Origin: Sphingomonadales bacterium BRH_c42
GTDB lineage: Bacteria; Pseudomonadota; Alphaproteobacteria; Sphingomonadales; Sphingomonadaceae
Direction: 5' to 3'
NCBI GenBank assembly: GCA_001516125.1
Contig: LOEX01000053.1
Span: forward strand, 1-45,247
Length of the DNA: 45,247 nt
The position numbers and the translations under genes are program-made. Positions 33,386-41,628 of the stretch are shown piece by piece. A model generated the notes under the pieces. It was not told the origin of the DNA, made no database searches, and saw nothing but the letters and a program-made list of their open reading frames with translations. The stretch's first letter is position 1; each line of letters opens with the position of its first letter.

Positions 33386-34834
33386 ATGTTTGAGGCTATC
33401 GACCGCCGCAAGGTCCTGCGTGGAATCGGCCTGGTAACGCCGCTGGCCGCAGTTTCGTGCACGCCCTCGGTGCTCGTCGGCAGCGGTTATGGCCGTGAAC
33501 TGCCGGAGTTCTTCACCGACCTGGAATACCGCACGTTTCGGTTCTTCTGGGAACGCGCCAACCCTGCGAACGGGCTGCTTCCCGATCGTTGGCCCACGCC
33601 TTCGTTTTGCAGCATAGCCGCGATCGGATTTGGCATCACCGCTTATGTGATCGGAGCCGAACGCGGCTGGATCACCCGCGATCAGGCGCGCGATCGCATA
33701 CTCCTGACGCTGCGTTTTCTCCATTCTCTTCCGCAGGGTGACGGAACGGAAGGCTTTGCCGGATATCGCGGCTTCTTTTACCATTTCCTCGACATGGACA
33801 CGGGCCTGCGCCACGGCAGGACGGAACTTTCGACCGTGGACACCGGGCTGTTGCACCTGGGCATGCTGCACGCAGCAGCATGGTTCGACCGCGACGATCC
33901 GCTGGAGCGCGAATTGCGTCAGCTCTCCACCCACCTCGTCGATATGGCCGAATGGGACTGGTTCCAGCAGAGCGGCCCGGCGATTCCGATGGGCTGGCAC
34001 CCTGAAACCGGCTTCATCGAACGCAAGTGGGACGGGTATAACGAGGGCAAGCTGGTCTATATCCTGGCGCTCGGATCGGGCGGGTATCCGGCGCGGGAGG
34101 ATAGCTGGCAGGCCTGGACCCGGCCCTATCGAAAATTCTGGCGCGGGGAGGGCGCAAACCGCTGGTTGGCGTTCGCGCCCATCTGGCCGGGGCAATACAG
34201 CGAGATGTGGATCGATTTCCGCGGAATCCAGGATGAACCGATGCGCGAGGCCGGAATCGACTATTTCGAAAATGGTCGACGCGAGGCGCGTGCCAACCAT
34301 GAATGGTGTGCGACCAATCCGATGGGCTGGGACGGCTATGCTTACGACATGTGGGGACTGTGTGCTTGCGACGGCCCGGGTTCGCACCGCGCAATGCGGG
34401 GTGGGCGCGAAGTACAGTTCCGGGGTTATTCGGCGCGCGGTCCGGCCAACGAGCCCGATGGATACGACGACGGCACCATTTCACCCACCGCAGCAATTGG
34501 TGCCATCCCATTCGTGCCCGAACTCGGCATCGCCGCAGCGCTGGCGATGAAGGAACGCTACGGTACCCACCTTTATGGACGCTATGGCTTCCTCGATGCG
34601 TTCAACCCCAGCTTTCGGGACACATCGCTACGGGTCGACAATGGCACGGTCGATCCGGTGAGCGGCTGGGTCGGTGGCGACTGGCTGGGTATCGATCAGG
34701 GGACGATTCTCGGCATGTTGGCGAACTATCGTTCCGATGCGATCTGGAAAGTGATGCGCAAATCGCCGAATATCATCCGCGGGCTGCGCCGCGCAGCCTT
34801 CAGCGGCGGCTGGCTCGACAGTGCCGACGCTTGA
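33386..34834 (+). CDS. GH144-like (Glycoamylase family) exported glucanase, putative lipoprotein
   Basis: This 482-residue protein resembles the glucoamylase-like (Pfam Glycoamylase) family that includes GH144 endo-beta-1,2-glucanases. Recognisable blocks are DLEYRTFRFFWERANPANGLLPDR, SIAAIGFGITAYVIGAERGWI, TVDTGLLHLGML, IERKWDGYNEGKLVYILALGSG, WIDFRGIQDEPMR and NPMGWDGYAYDMWGLCACDGPG. The N-terminus (RRKVLRGIGLVTPLAAVSC) combines a twin-arginine-like start with a lipobox-like AVSC, so it is probably exported and perhaps lipidated. GGGGAG precedes the ATG by 5 nt. With GH3, a TBDR and a GPH permease under common operators, it suggests beta-1,2-glucan use. Specificity is an inference; other beta-glucans are possible. 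Confidence 0.85.
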   Translation: MFEAIDRRKVLRGIGLVTPLAAVSCTPSVLVGSGYGRELPEFFTDLEYRTFRFFWERANPANGLLPDRWPTPSFCSIAAIGFGITAYVIGAERGWITRDQARDRILLTLRFLHSLPQGDGTEGFAGYRGFFYHFLDMDTGLRHGRTELSTVDTGLLHLGMLHAAAWFDRDDPLERELRQLSTHLVDMAEWDWFQQSGPAIPMGWHPETGFIERKWDGYNEGKLVYILALGSGGYPAREDSWQAWTRPYRKFWRGEGANRWLAFAPIWPGQYSEMWIDFRGIQDEPMREAGIDYFENGRREARANHEWCATNPMGWDGYAYDMWGLCACDGPGSHRAMRGGREVQFRGYSARGPANEPDGYDDGTISPTAAIGAIPFVPELGIAAALAMKERYGTHLYGRYGFLDAFNPSFRDTSLRVDNGTVDPVSGWVGGDWLGIDQGTILGMLANYRSDAIWKVMRKSPNIIRGLRRAAFSGGWLDSADA

Positions 34835-35018
34835 GCCGGTTCCGGCAGCGGCTGCGAGGACACCATTGCCCCTGGCCGTAAATCATGTGGCGCAGCCAAA
34901 CAGCATTCGGGCCTGACCTGCCGGTAATCGGCTGCTTTCCCCGCTCACCGACGATCCGCTGCAATTCGTCGCCATGTGGCGCGAAGGCGCTTGCGCCCTG
35001 CCATCGACGCAGCTAGTG

Positions 35019-35037
35019 GATGATACAACATTACATC
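35019..35037. promoter_or_regulatory. Zur-box-like element GATGATACAACATTACATC
   Basis: The core ATGATACAACATTAC differs at two positions from the ATGTTATAACATTAC pattern I recall for alphaproteobacterial Zur sites, and the outer GATG/CATC are inverted. It precedes a ZnuD-like receptor and overlaps the ATG used by the ORF track, implying that translation starts further downstream. It follows a 184-nt gap after GH144 in which nothing else was recognised. Confidence 0.55.
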
Positions 35038-35049
35038 AGGAACCTCAAA

Positions 35050-37185
35050 TTGTCTCGACTTCTGACCAGCACAACAGTTGCCAGCGTAATCGCGTTGGGG
35101 GCGGCTGCCGCCCCCGCAGCCGCGCAGGAGAACGAAACCTGGCCGCAGCAGGAGGAAGCGGTGACCGCTGAGCAGCCGGTGCCCGATGACCTCCATGACC
35201 GGCGCGTCGATTATCAGGGCAATATCATGGTCAGCGCGACCGGGCTCAAGCAACTCGATGTGCTGGCCGGAACCAGCGTTATCGAAGGTGCAGCGCTGCA
35301 ACACAACCTTGCCGGCCAGATCGGTGAGGTGCTGACCAAGCTGCCCGGCGTTACGGCAACGGGCTTTTCGCCGGCAGTGTCGCGCCCGGTGCTGCGCGGT
35401 TTTTCCGGCGAGCGCGTGCGCGTGCTGATAGACGGAATCGGCACGATCGACGCTTCCAACACCTCGGACGACCATGCAGTGGCGATCGATCCGATCACTG
35501 CCGAGCGGATCGAGGTCCTGCGCGGCCCGGCGGTGCTGCTATACGGCAGTCAGGCAATCGGCGGCGCGGTCAACGTGATCGACAAGCGCATCCCGCGCCG
35601 GGTGCCCGATGAACCCATCCATATCGACGGGCTGACCGCCTTCGACAGCGTGAACAACCAGTTTCAGACCGGAGCTTCCGCCGATGCCCCGCTTGGTGGG
35701 GGCTTTGTCTTCCATGCCGATGGCTCGTGGCGCGACAGCGGCGACCTGGAGGTGCCGGGATTTATCGCTTCGGAGAGCCTGCGCGCCGACTTGCTCGCCG
35801 AGGCTGCATCGCGCGAGGCTGATGGCGAGATCGATGAAGCGGCGGAGCTGCGCGAACAGGCCGGGCAGCGCGGAGTGCTTCGCAACACTTCCGCCGAAAG
35901 CTGGAGCGCGAATGCCGGGCTTGGCTTTTTCGCGGGGGACAGCAGCCTTGGGGCCGCGGTTGGCTGGTATGACACCAATTACGGCGTTCCCGAACGTCCC
36001 GGCCTGGGCGGCGAAGAAGCAGTCTCGATCGGACTGAAACAGTTTCGCGTCGATCTGCGCGGCGATCTTGCGCTGGGCAGCGGCTTTTTCGAACGGTTGG
36101 TAACGCGGGTCGGCTATACCGATTACTCGCACACCGAATTTGAAGGGGCAGAGATCGGCACCGTTTTCAATATCGACGGAATAGAGGCGCGGGCCGAGCT
36201 GGTGCAGAACGACGAAGGCGCGCTGCGCGGATCGTTCGGCGTGCAGTACTTTTTCCGGGATTTCGAGGCGATTGGCGATGAGGCCTTTATCGCCCCCAAC
36301 CGTAACACGCAGATCGGGCTGTTCGCACTTCAGGAATATGGCACCGGCCCGTTCGAAATCGAGGCGGCGGGGCGGTTCGAACAGTCCAGTGTGAATTCGA
36401 GCCCGCTTGGCATCGAACGCGATTTCAACGCCGTCTCTGGCGCGCTGGGTCTTTCCTACGAAACCGGTGCCGGGCTGAAGCTCGGCATCAACGGCACGCG
36501 CGTGGTGCGCGCCCCATCGGGCGAGGAATTGTTCGCAAACGGGGCGCATGTCGCCACGCAGGCCTTCGAAGTGGGCGACCCAGGCCTGACGCAGGAAAGG
36601 GCATGGGGCGTCGAGGCCTATGTTCGCGGAAATGCCGGTCCGGCGCAGGTGAGCTTCGCCGCCTACCGCAACTGGTTCGATTCTTACATCTTTCTCAGCG
36701 CTACCGGCGAAGTGGAGGATGGCCTCCCGGTTTTTGCCTATCTGCAGGACGATGCCCGCTATTTCGGGCTTGAGGGCGAGGTCAGCCTGCCCTTCTATCA
36801 GGCCGAGGGGCTAACTCTGCTGGCGGATCTGCGCGGCGATTATATTCGCGCCAATCTGGCCGAGGGCACCCCGCTGCCGCGCATTCCGCCGATGAGCCTG
36901 CTCGGCGCGATCGAGGCGCAGAGCGACGCGCTCGACGGAAGGCTCGAAGTGCAATGGTTTGACGGGCAGGACCGCGTTGCGCCGTTCGAGAGTGCGACGG
37001 GAGGCTTCGCGCTGGCCAACGCCTCGCTCTCGTGGAAGCCCTATCGCGGCAGGAAGAACGTCACCATCATGCTGCAAGTGGACAATGCCTTCGATGCAGC
37101 CGGCCGCCGCCATGTCAGCTTTACCAAGGATTTCGTGCCCCTGGCGGGCCGCAATGTGAAGGCGAGCGCGCGCTTCAGTTTCTGA
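35050..37185 (+). CDS. TonB-dependent receptor, ZnuD-like (probable zinc uptake)
   Basis: This outer-membrane receptor of about 711 residues has signal peptide LSRLLTSTTVASVIALGAAAAPAAA. The plug domain GEVLTKLPGVTATGFSPAVSRPVLRGFSGERVRVLIDGIGTID, then SDDHAVAIDPITAERIEVLRGPAVLLYGSQAIGGAVNVIDKRIP, closely follows the ZnuD/zinc-receptor pattern (the DHAVA.DP block). The barrel ends FVPLAGRNVKASARFSF. The ORF track starts at ATG 35020, but that codon lies inside a Zur-box-like sequence. TTG 35050 has AGGAA 7 nt upstream and still gives a full signal peptide, so it is preferred. It differs in type from the two glycan receptors and is not part of their loci. It converges with the saccharopine-dehydrogenase-like gene. 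Confidence 0.87.
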   Translation: MSRLLTSTTVASVIALGAAAAPAAAQENETWPQQEEAVTAEQPVPDDLHDRRVDYQGNIMVSATGLKQLDVLAGTSVIEGAALQHNLAGQIGEVLTKLPGVTATGFSPAVSRPVLRGFSGERVRVLIDGIGTIDASNTSDDHAVAIDPITAERIEVLRGPAVLLYGSQAIGGAVNVIDKRIPRRVPDEPIHIDGLTAFDSVNNQFQTGASADAPLGGGFVFHADGSWRDSGDLEVPGFIASESLRADLLAEAASREADGEIDEAAELREQAGQRGVLRNTSAESWSANAGLGFFAGDSSLGAAVGWYDTNYGVPERPGLGGEEAVSIGLKQFRVDLRGDLALGSGFFERLVTRVGYTDYSHTEFEGAEIGTVFNIDGIEARAELVQNDEGALRGSFGVQYFFRDFEAIGDEAFIAPNRNTQIGLFALQEYGTGPFEIEAAGRFEQSSVNSSPLGIERDFNAVSGALGLSYETGAGLKLGINGTRVVRAPSGEELFANGAHVATQAFEVGDPGLTQERAWGVEAYVRGNAGPAQVSFAAYRNWFDSYIFLSATGEVEDGLPVFAYLQDDARYFGLEGEVSLPFYQAEGLTLLADLRGDYIRANLAEGTPLPRIPPMSLLGAIEAQSDALDGRLEVQWFDGQDRVAPFESATGGFALANASLSWKPYRGRKNVTIMLQVDNAFDAAGRRHVSFTKDFVPLAGRNVKASARFSF

Positions 37186-37203
37186 GTGCGTGTCCCGCTG
37201 GCT

Positions 37204-38385
37204 TCAGTCCTCCGGGGTGAAGGCGATCTCGGCGTGTTCCTGTAGCCGCTCGACCAGCGCTTCGCCAAGGAAGGCGCCGGGGGTGCCGACCCCGCCCGGC
37301 CTGTCGCAGGCGAGCAGCGCAATCCCCGTTTCGGCCAGCATCCGGCTGGTCGAGCCGTAGCCCGGATCGTACCTGCCCTTCACGCCGTAGTGCAGCGAGC
37401 GCCCATCGGGCATCTCGGCAACGAACAGCACGTCGTAGTACCCGTTTTCGCGCTGTTCCTTGGTCGGCCCCTCGCCCGGCGCGGGCGGCTTGGCCCCGAA
37501 CGGGTTCTTGAGCATGTCCATCACCGCATGCGCGGCGGCCTTGCCCGCGTCGCCGGGACTGGTCAGCATCATCTCGTCATACTGGAAGTCGGCGCCATAT
37601 GGATGGCCGAGCAGGAAATTGGTGCGGTGGACATTCTTGGTGTTGATCGTCGCCATGATGAAGGGCGCGGCCCATTTGCCGAGGTCTTCCTCGTAATGCG
37701 GCACCATGCCCGAAGGCTGGTCCGGCCCTTCGAAGCCGGGGGTGAGGCCGAACGGGCTTTGCAGCACCTTGATGAGCGATGGGTTCTTCGCCACCGCTTT
37801 CATCGTCGCGGTCATGCTGGCCACGGTGCCGCCGGAAGCAGTGCCCGACATGCCGCGCACGCGGCCGCGAATGCGCGGTGCCGGTTTGCCAAAGCGCGCC
37901 TGCGCTTCCTTCTGCGTCATCAGCACACCCAGATCGAAGGGAATCGAATCGAACCCGCTCGAAAAGCAGATGCGCGCCCCGCTGGCCTTGGCCGCTTCGT
38001 GATGCTGGTCGATCTTCTGGCGCATCCATCCCGGCTCTCCGCACAGATCGGCATAGTCGGTGCCGGTGGCAACGCAGGCCTCGACCAGCGCGTCACCATA
38101 AAGCTGATATGGGCCGACCGTGGTCAGCACCACCCGCGTTCGCGCACACATGGCGGCGAGCGAGGCCGGATCGTCTGCATTGGCGACCAGCAGCGGCGTA
38201 TCGGCCGGCGCCCCAATCTCGCCGCGTACTTCCTCAAGCTTGGAGAGACTGCGGCCTGCCATTGCCCATTTGGGGCCGCCAGCCTTGCCGCCATATTCGC
38301 GGACGAAATGTTCGGCCACCAGCCGCCCGGTATAACCGGTGGCGCCATAAACGATGATGTCGAATTCGCGTGTTTCTCTGGCCAT
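37204..38385 (-). CDS. Saccharopine dehydrogenase-like NAD(P)-binding protein (trans-acting enoyl reductase type)
   Basis: This 393-residue protein has an N-terminal Rossmann motif FDIIVYGATGYTGRLVAEHFV, then TTVGPYQLYGDALVEACVATGTDYADLCGEPGWM and SSGFDSIPFDLGVLM, as in the saccharopine dehydrogenase-like/trans-acting enoyl reductase family. No signal peptide. These proteins are often linked to lipid metabolism rather than lysine degradation, but the substrate cannot be inferred here. GGGAG lies 7 nt before the ATG. It is on the same strand as dcd and mtnP upstream, 77 nt after dcd. Confidence 0.87.
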   Translation of the reverse strand: MARETREFDIIVYGATGYTGRLVAEHFVREYGGKAGGPKWAMAGRSLSKLEEVRGEIGAPADTPLLVANADDPASLAAMCARTRVVLTTVGPYQLYGDALVEACVATGTDYADLCGEPGWMRQKIDQHHEAAKASGARICFSSGFDSIPFDLGVLMTQKEAQARFGKPAPRIRGRVRGMSGTASGGTVASMTATMKAVAKNPSLIKVLQSPFGLTPGFEGPDQPSGMVPHYEEDLGKWAAPFIMATINTKNVHRTNFLLGHPYGADFQYDEMMLTSPGDAGKAAAHAVMDMLKNPFGAKPPAPGEGPTKEQRENGYYDVLFVAEMPDGRSLHYGVKGRYDPGYGSTSRMLAETGIALLACDRPGGVGTPGAFLGEALVERLQEHAEIAFTPED

Positions 38386-38462
38386 GGTGTCACTCCCGTC
38401 TTGCCAGAGTGATGCGCGCTGGCCCGGCGAGAGTCAAAACCGCTACGTCAGGGCTGGGCCGT

Positions 38463-39017
38463 TCACAACCTTGGCAGCGTCACGCCGCGCTGGCCCATAT
38501 ATTTGCCCGCACGATCCTTGTAACTCGTCTCGCAGCGTTCATTGCCCTTGAGGAACAGGAACTGGCAAGCGCCCTCGTTGGCGTAGATTTTCGCCGGGAG
38601 CGGGGTGGTATTGGAAAACTCGAGCGTCACATGGCCTTCCCAGCCCGGTTCGAGCGGGGTGACGTTGACGATGATCCCGCAGCGCGCATAGGTCGATTTG
38701 CCCAGGCAGATCACGAGCACATCCTCCGGCACACGGAAATATTCGACCGTGCGCGCCAATGCGAAGGAATTGGGCGGGATCACGCAGACATCGGTCTTGC
38801 GATCGACAAAGCTGTTGGCGGCGAAGTTCTTCGGATCGACCACCGCGCTGTCAACGTTGGTGAAGATCTTGAATTCATCCGCCACGCGCGCGTCATAGCC
38901 ATAGGAGGACAGGCCATAGGAAATGCAGCCCTCGCGCCGCTGCGCCTCGACGAAAGGCTCGATCATGCCCGCCGTCTGCGCCTGTTCGCGGATCCACTTG
39001 TCGGAAAGAATCGCCAT
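38463..39017 (-). CDS. dcd: dCTP deaminase
   Basis: This 184-residue trimeric-type dCTP deaminase makes dUTP for thymidylate synthesis. The full-length start [13 protein letters not shown], then [52 protein letters not shown] (active-site Glu within the PLEPGWEGH block) and the C-terminal [20 protein letters not shown] are all family-typical, with no defects seen. Length matches the usual 180-190 residues. It follows mtnP on the same strand after 69 nt. Confidence 0.97.
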   Translation of the reverse strand: MAILSDKWIREQAQTAGMIEPFVEAQRREGCISYGLSSYGYDARVADEFKIFTNVDSAVVDPKNFAANSFVDRKTDVCVIPPNSFALARTVEYFRVPEDVLVICLGKSTYARCGIIVNVTPLEPGWEGHVTLEFSNTTPLPAKIYANEGACQFLFLKGNERCETSYKDRAGKYMGQRGVTLPRL

Positions 39018-39086
39018 GGCGACGTGATTCCCCTTTGCGCCGCGCAGGGCAAGCGCGCCGCGCGAACTAATCCCCCAATCCGGCGA

Positions 39087-39971
39087 TTACTCCCTGAGCA
39101 GACGCCCCGCCACCGCATCGAGCTTGGCCAGTAGCGCGGGGTCGTGCTGGTCGGGCGCGGTAATCACCGCATCGTCGAGCGCGGTGTCGATCGGCGACGG
39201 TGCGCGCTTGGCAGGCAGTGCCTTGATGAAGCGCACCACCGCATCGCGCGCCAGCTGGCTGTTGGCCTGCATCTGCGCCACTACCTGACCGACATCGACC
39301 GCCTCGCCCCCCCATTGCTCACTGGCGCGCCAGCAATCATAGTCTGTGACCATGCCGATCAGCGCATAGGGCAGCTCCGCCTCGCGCGCCAGCTGTGCCT
39401 CGGGCAATGCGGTCATGCCGATGACATCCGCGCCCCATTCACGGTAGAGGCGGCTTTCCGCGCGGGTGGAGAATTGCGGACCCTCGATCGCGATGTAGGT
39501 TGCGCCCTTGGCCAGTTTGCCCTTCGCTGCCTTGATCGCCGCCGCCGCCATTTCCGACAGTCTGGGGCAGACTGGATCGGCCATCGAGACATGCGCGACC
39601 AGGCCGTTGCCGAAGAAGCTGTTGGCGCGGCCGTGGGTGCGATCGATGAACTGTTCTACAATCGTGAAGCGGCCCGGCTCGAGCTCCTCGCGCAGGCTGC
39701 CCACCGCCGAAACCGCGAGAATGTCAGTGCAGCCTGTGCGCTTGAGCACATCGATGTTGGCGCGTGAATTGAGCTGGTGCGGGGAAATCGGGTGGCCCCT
39801 GCCGTGGCGCGGCAGAAAGCGAACGCGCACGTCGCCGATCCGCCCGCACAGTACCTCGTCACTCGGCTCGCCCCAAGGGGAACTGACCGGGATCCACTGT
39901 GCGTCTTCGAGTCCCTCGATCGCATAGAGGCCCGATCCACCGATGATCCCGATCGTCCAGGGGCTGGTCAT
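39087..39971 (-). CDS. mtnP: S-methyl-5'-thioadenosine phosphorylase
   Basis: This 294-residue phosphorylase splits 5'-methylthioadenosine into adenine and 5-methylthioribose-1-phosphate in methionine salvage. Motifs: IGIIGGSGLYAIEGL at the N-terminus, FLPRHGRGHPISPHQLNSRANI (phosphate site), AIEGPQFSTRAESRLYREWGADVIGMTALPEAQLAREAELPYA and the catalytic VTDYDCWR. GAGG lies 7 nt before ATG 39971. It is divergent from the aldehyde dehydrogenase across a 201-nt gap. Confidence 0.97.
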   Translation of the reverse strand: MTSPWTIGIIGGSGLYAIEGLEDAQWIPVSSPWGEPSDEVLCGRIGDVRVRFLPRHGRGHPISPHQLNSRANIDVLKRTGCTDILAVSAVGSLREELEPGRFTIVEQFIDRTHGRANSFFGNGLVAHVSMADPVCPRLSEMAAAAIKAAKGKLAKGATYIAIEGPQFSTRAESRLYREWGADVIGMTALPEAQLAREAELPYALIGMVTDYDCWRASEQWGGEAVDVGQVVAQMQANSQLARDAVVRFIKALPAKRAPSPIDTALDDAVITAPDQHDPALLAKLDAVAGRLLRE

Positions 39972-40022
39972 TCCATGTCCTCGATTGCAGCGCCAAATCC
40001 ATTCGCTGGCGTCAATAGATCG

Positions 40023-40043
40023 CTTTGCCTTGTCATGGCAAAG
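40023..40043. repeat. Inverted repeat CTTTGCC-N7-GGCAAAG in the mtnP/aldehyde dehydrogenase gap
   Basis: A perfect 7-bp inverted repeat with a 7-nt spacer lies 52 nt upstream of the mtnP start and 130 nt before the aldehyde dehydrogenase start. It could be a regulator site for either gene or an RNA hairpin; no riboswitch consensus was recognised. Confidence 0.4.
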
Positions 40044-40172
40044 AATTGGTTATCGCCGCAGCCAATCATGCAGGCATCGCACGTTGCGGAATGGGTTTGC
40101 AGCGGTATGGCCAAGTCAGCGTGAAGGTTGCATAAGGCAATCAATCGAGTCCTGACCCGCTGGAGACAGAGA

Positions 40173-41600
40173 ATGGCTACGCAGTACAAAAACCTCATCA
40201 ATGGCGAGATGGTCGACAACGGCCAGTGGCTCGACGTCGTCAACCCCGCGAACGAGCAGGTCATCGGACAGGTCCCCGCTTGCGACGCGGGCGATCTTGA
40301 CCGTGCGGTCGCCGCAGCCCGCGCAGCCTTCATCAGCTGGAGGAAAACCCCGATCGAAACCCGCCGCGAAGCGCTGCAAGCGATGGCCAAGGCGATCAAG
40401 GACAGCCATGAGGAGCTTTACCGGCTGCTGACCAGCGAGCAGGGCAAGCCGCACGAGCAGGCGCGCGGCGAAATCATGGGCTCGGCCTATATGACCGCGA
40501 CGCAGGCGACGCTCGATCTGGAAGAGGTGATCGTCGAGGACAGTGAGCAGCGCCTGTGCCGCTCGCGCCGCGTGCCGGTGGGCGTTGTTGGCGGGATCGT
40601 GCCGTGGAACTTCCCGATCCTGATGGCGGTGCAGAAGATCGTGCCCGCGGTGCTGTCGGGTTGCACCATCGTGCTCAAGCCCTCGCCGTTCACGCCGCTC
40701 ACCACGCTGCGGATGGCCGAACTGATCAAGGATGTGTTTCCGGCGGGCGTGGTCAACATCATCACCGGCGAAGATGCACTCGGCCCCCTGATGACGGGCC
40801 ATCCCGATATCGACAAGATCACCTTCACCGGATCGACCGCAACGGGCAAACGGATCATGGAAGGTGCCTCGAAGGATCTGAAGCGCATCACGCTCGAATT
40901 GGGCGGCAACGATGCCTCGATCGTGCTGCCCGATGCCGACCCACAAAAGGTCGCGCAGCAGCTGTTCTGGTCGAGCTTCACCAACGCAGGGCAGGTCTGC
41001 ATCGCGGCCAAGCGCATCTATATCCACGAGGATATCTATGACGATCTGGCCGCCGCGATCGTCGATTACGCCAAAACGGTCAAGGTCGGCGACGGGTCGG
41101 AGCAGGGGACGGGCGTCGGCCCGATCCAGAACCGCAAGCAGTACGAGCGCGTGCTCGAACTGATCGCGGACGCCAAGGACAATGGCTACAAGTTCCTGTT
41201 GGGCGGCGATGCCGATCCTTCGGGCACGGGCTATTACGTGCCGATCACCATTCTCGACAATCCGCCCGAAGATGCGCGGATCGTGGCCGAGGAGCAATTC
41301 GGCCCGGTCATGCCGCTGATGAAATTCTCGAGCGAGGCAGAAGTGATCGAGCGCGCCAACAATTCGGATTATGGCCTCGCCGGTGCGGTGTGGACCGCCA
41401 ATCCCGACAAGGGCGTGGAGATTGCCGAGCAGCTCGAAACCGGCACGGTGTGGATCAACGAGTTCATGCACGTCTCGCCCTTCGCGCCTTTCGGCGGGCA
41501 CAAGCAATCAGGCTTTGGCGCCGAATATGGCAAGGAAGGCCTCAAGGAATTCACCTATTCGCAGGTGATCACCGTCAAGAGGGATGCCGTGGTCGCGTGA
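40173..41600 (+). CDS. NAD(P)-dependent aldehyde dehydrogenase (succinate-semialdehyde dehydrogenase-like)
   Basis: This 475-residue aldehyde dehydrogenase superfamily enzyme has GGIVPWNFP with Asn146, the nucleotide-binding FTGSTATGKRI (218-228), general base Glu242 in LELGGND and nucleophile Cys276 in NAGQVCIAAKR, with EEQFGPVMPL and FGGHKQSGFGAEYGKEGLKEFT downstream. The true start is ATG 40173 (MATQYKNLING) with GGAG 7 nt upstream, not the TTG at 40128. It oxidises an aldehyde to an acid in the cytoplasm; the exact substrate is uncertain. It is not obviously linked to the neighbouring genes. Confidence 0.92.
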   Translation: MATQYKNLINGEMVDNGQWLDVVNPANEQVIGQVPACDAGDLDRAVAAARAAFISWRKTPIETRREALQAMAKAIKDSHEELYRLLTSEQGKPHEQARGEIMGSAYMTATQATLDLEEVIVEDSEQRLCRSRRVPVGVVGGIVPWNFPILMAVQKIVPAVLSGCTIVLKPSPFTPLTTLRMAELIKDVFPAGVVNIITGEDALGPLMTGHPDIDKITFTGSTATGKRIMEGASKDLKRITLELGGNDASIVLPDADPQKVAQQLFWSSFTNAGQVCIAAKRIYIHEDIYDDLAAAIVDYAKTVKVGDGSEQGTGVGPIQNRKQYERVLELIADAKDNGYKFLLGGDADPSGTGYYVPITILDNPPEDARIVAEEQFGPVMPLMKFSSEAEVIERANNSDYGLAGAVWTANPDKGVEIAEQLETGTVWINEFMHVSPFAPFGGHKQSGFGAEYGKEGLKEFTYSQVITVKRDAVVA

Positions 41601-41628
41601 TCGCGGCGGCGTAGCGTTCCGGCTCGCC

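Noticed and set aside
1-34834. Classical halogenated-metabolite biosynthetic gene cluster
   Set aside because: There are no NRPS, PKS, indole-cyclising or prenylating enzymes and no dedicated flavin reductase; the neighbours are glycan import and hydrolysis genes.
35539-36549. 336-aa minus-strand ORF opposite the ZnuD-like receptor
   Set aside because: Antisense shadow without motifs; the receptor frame is unambiguous.
39972-40172. Possible SAM-type riboswitch near mtnP
   Set aside because: No SAM riboswitch consensus could be recognised; only one simple inverted repeat is present.
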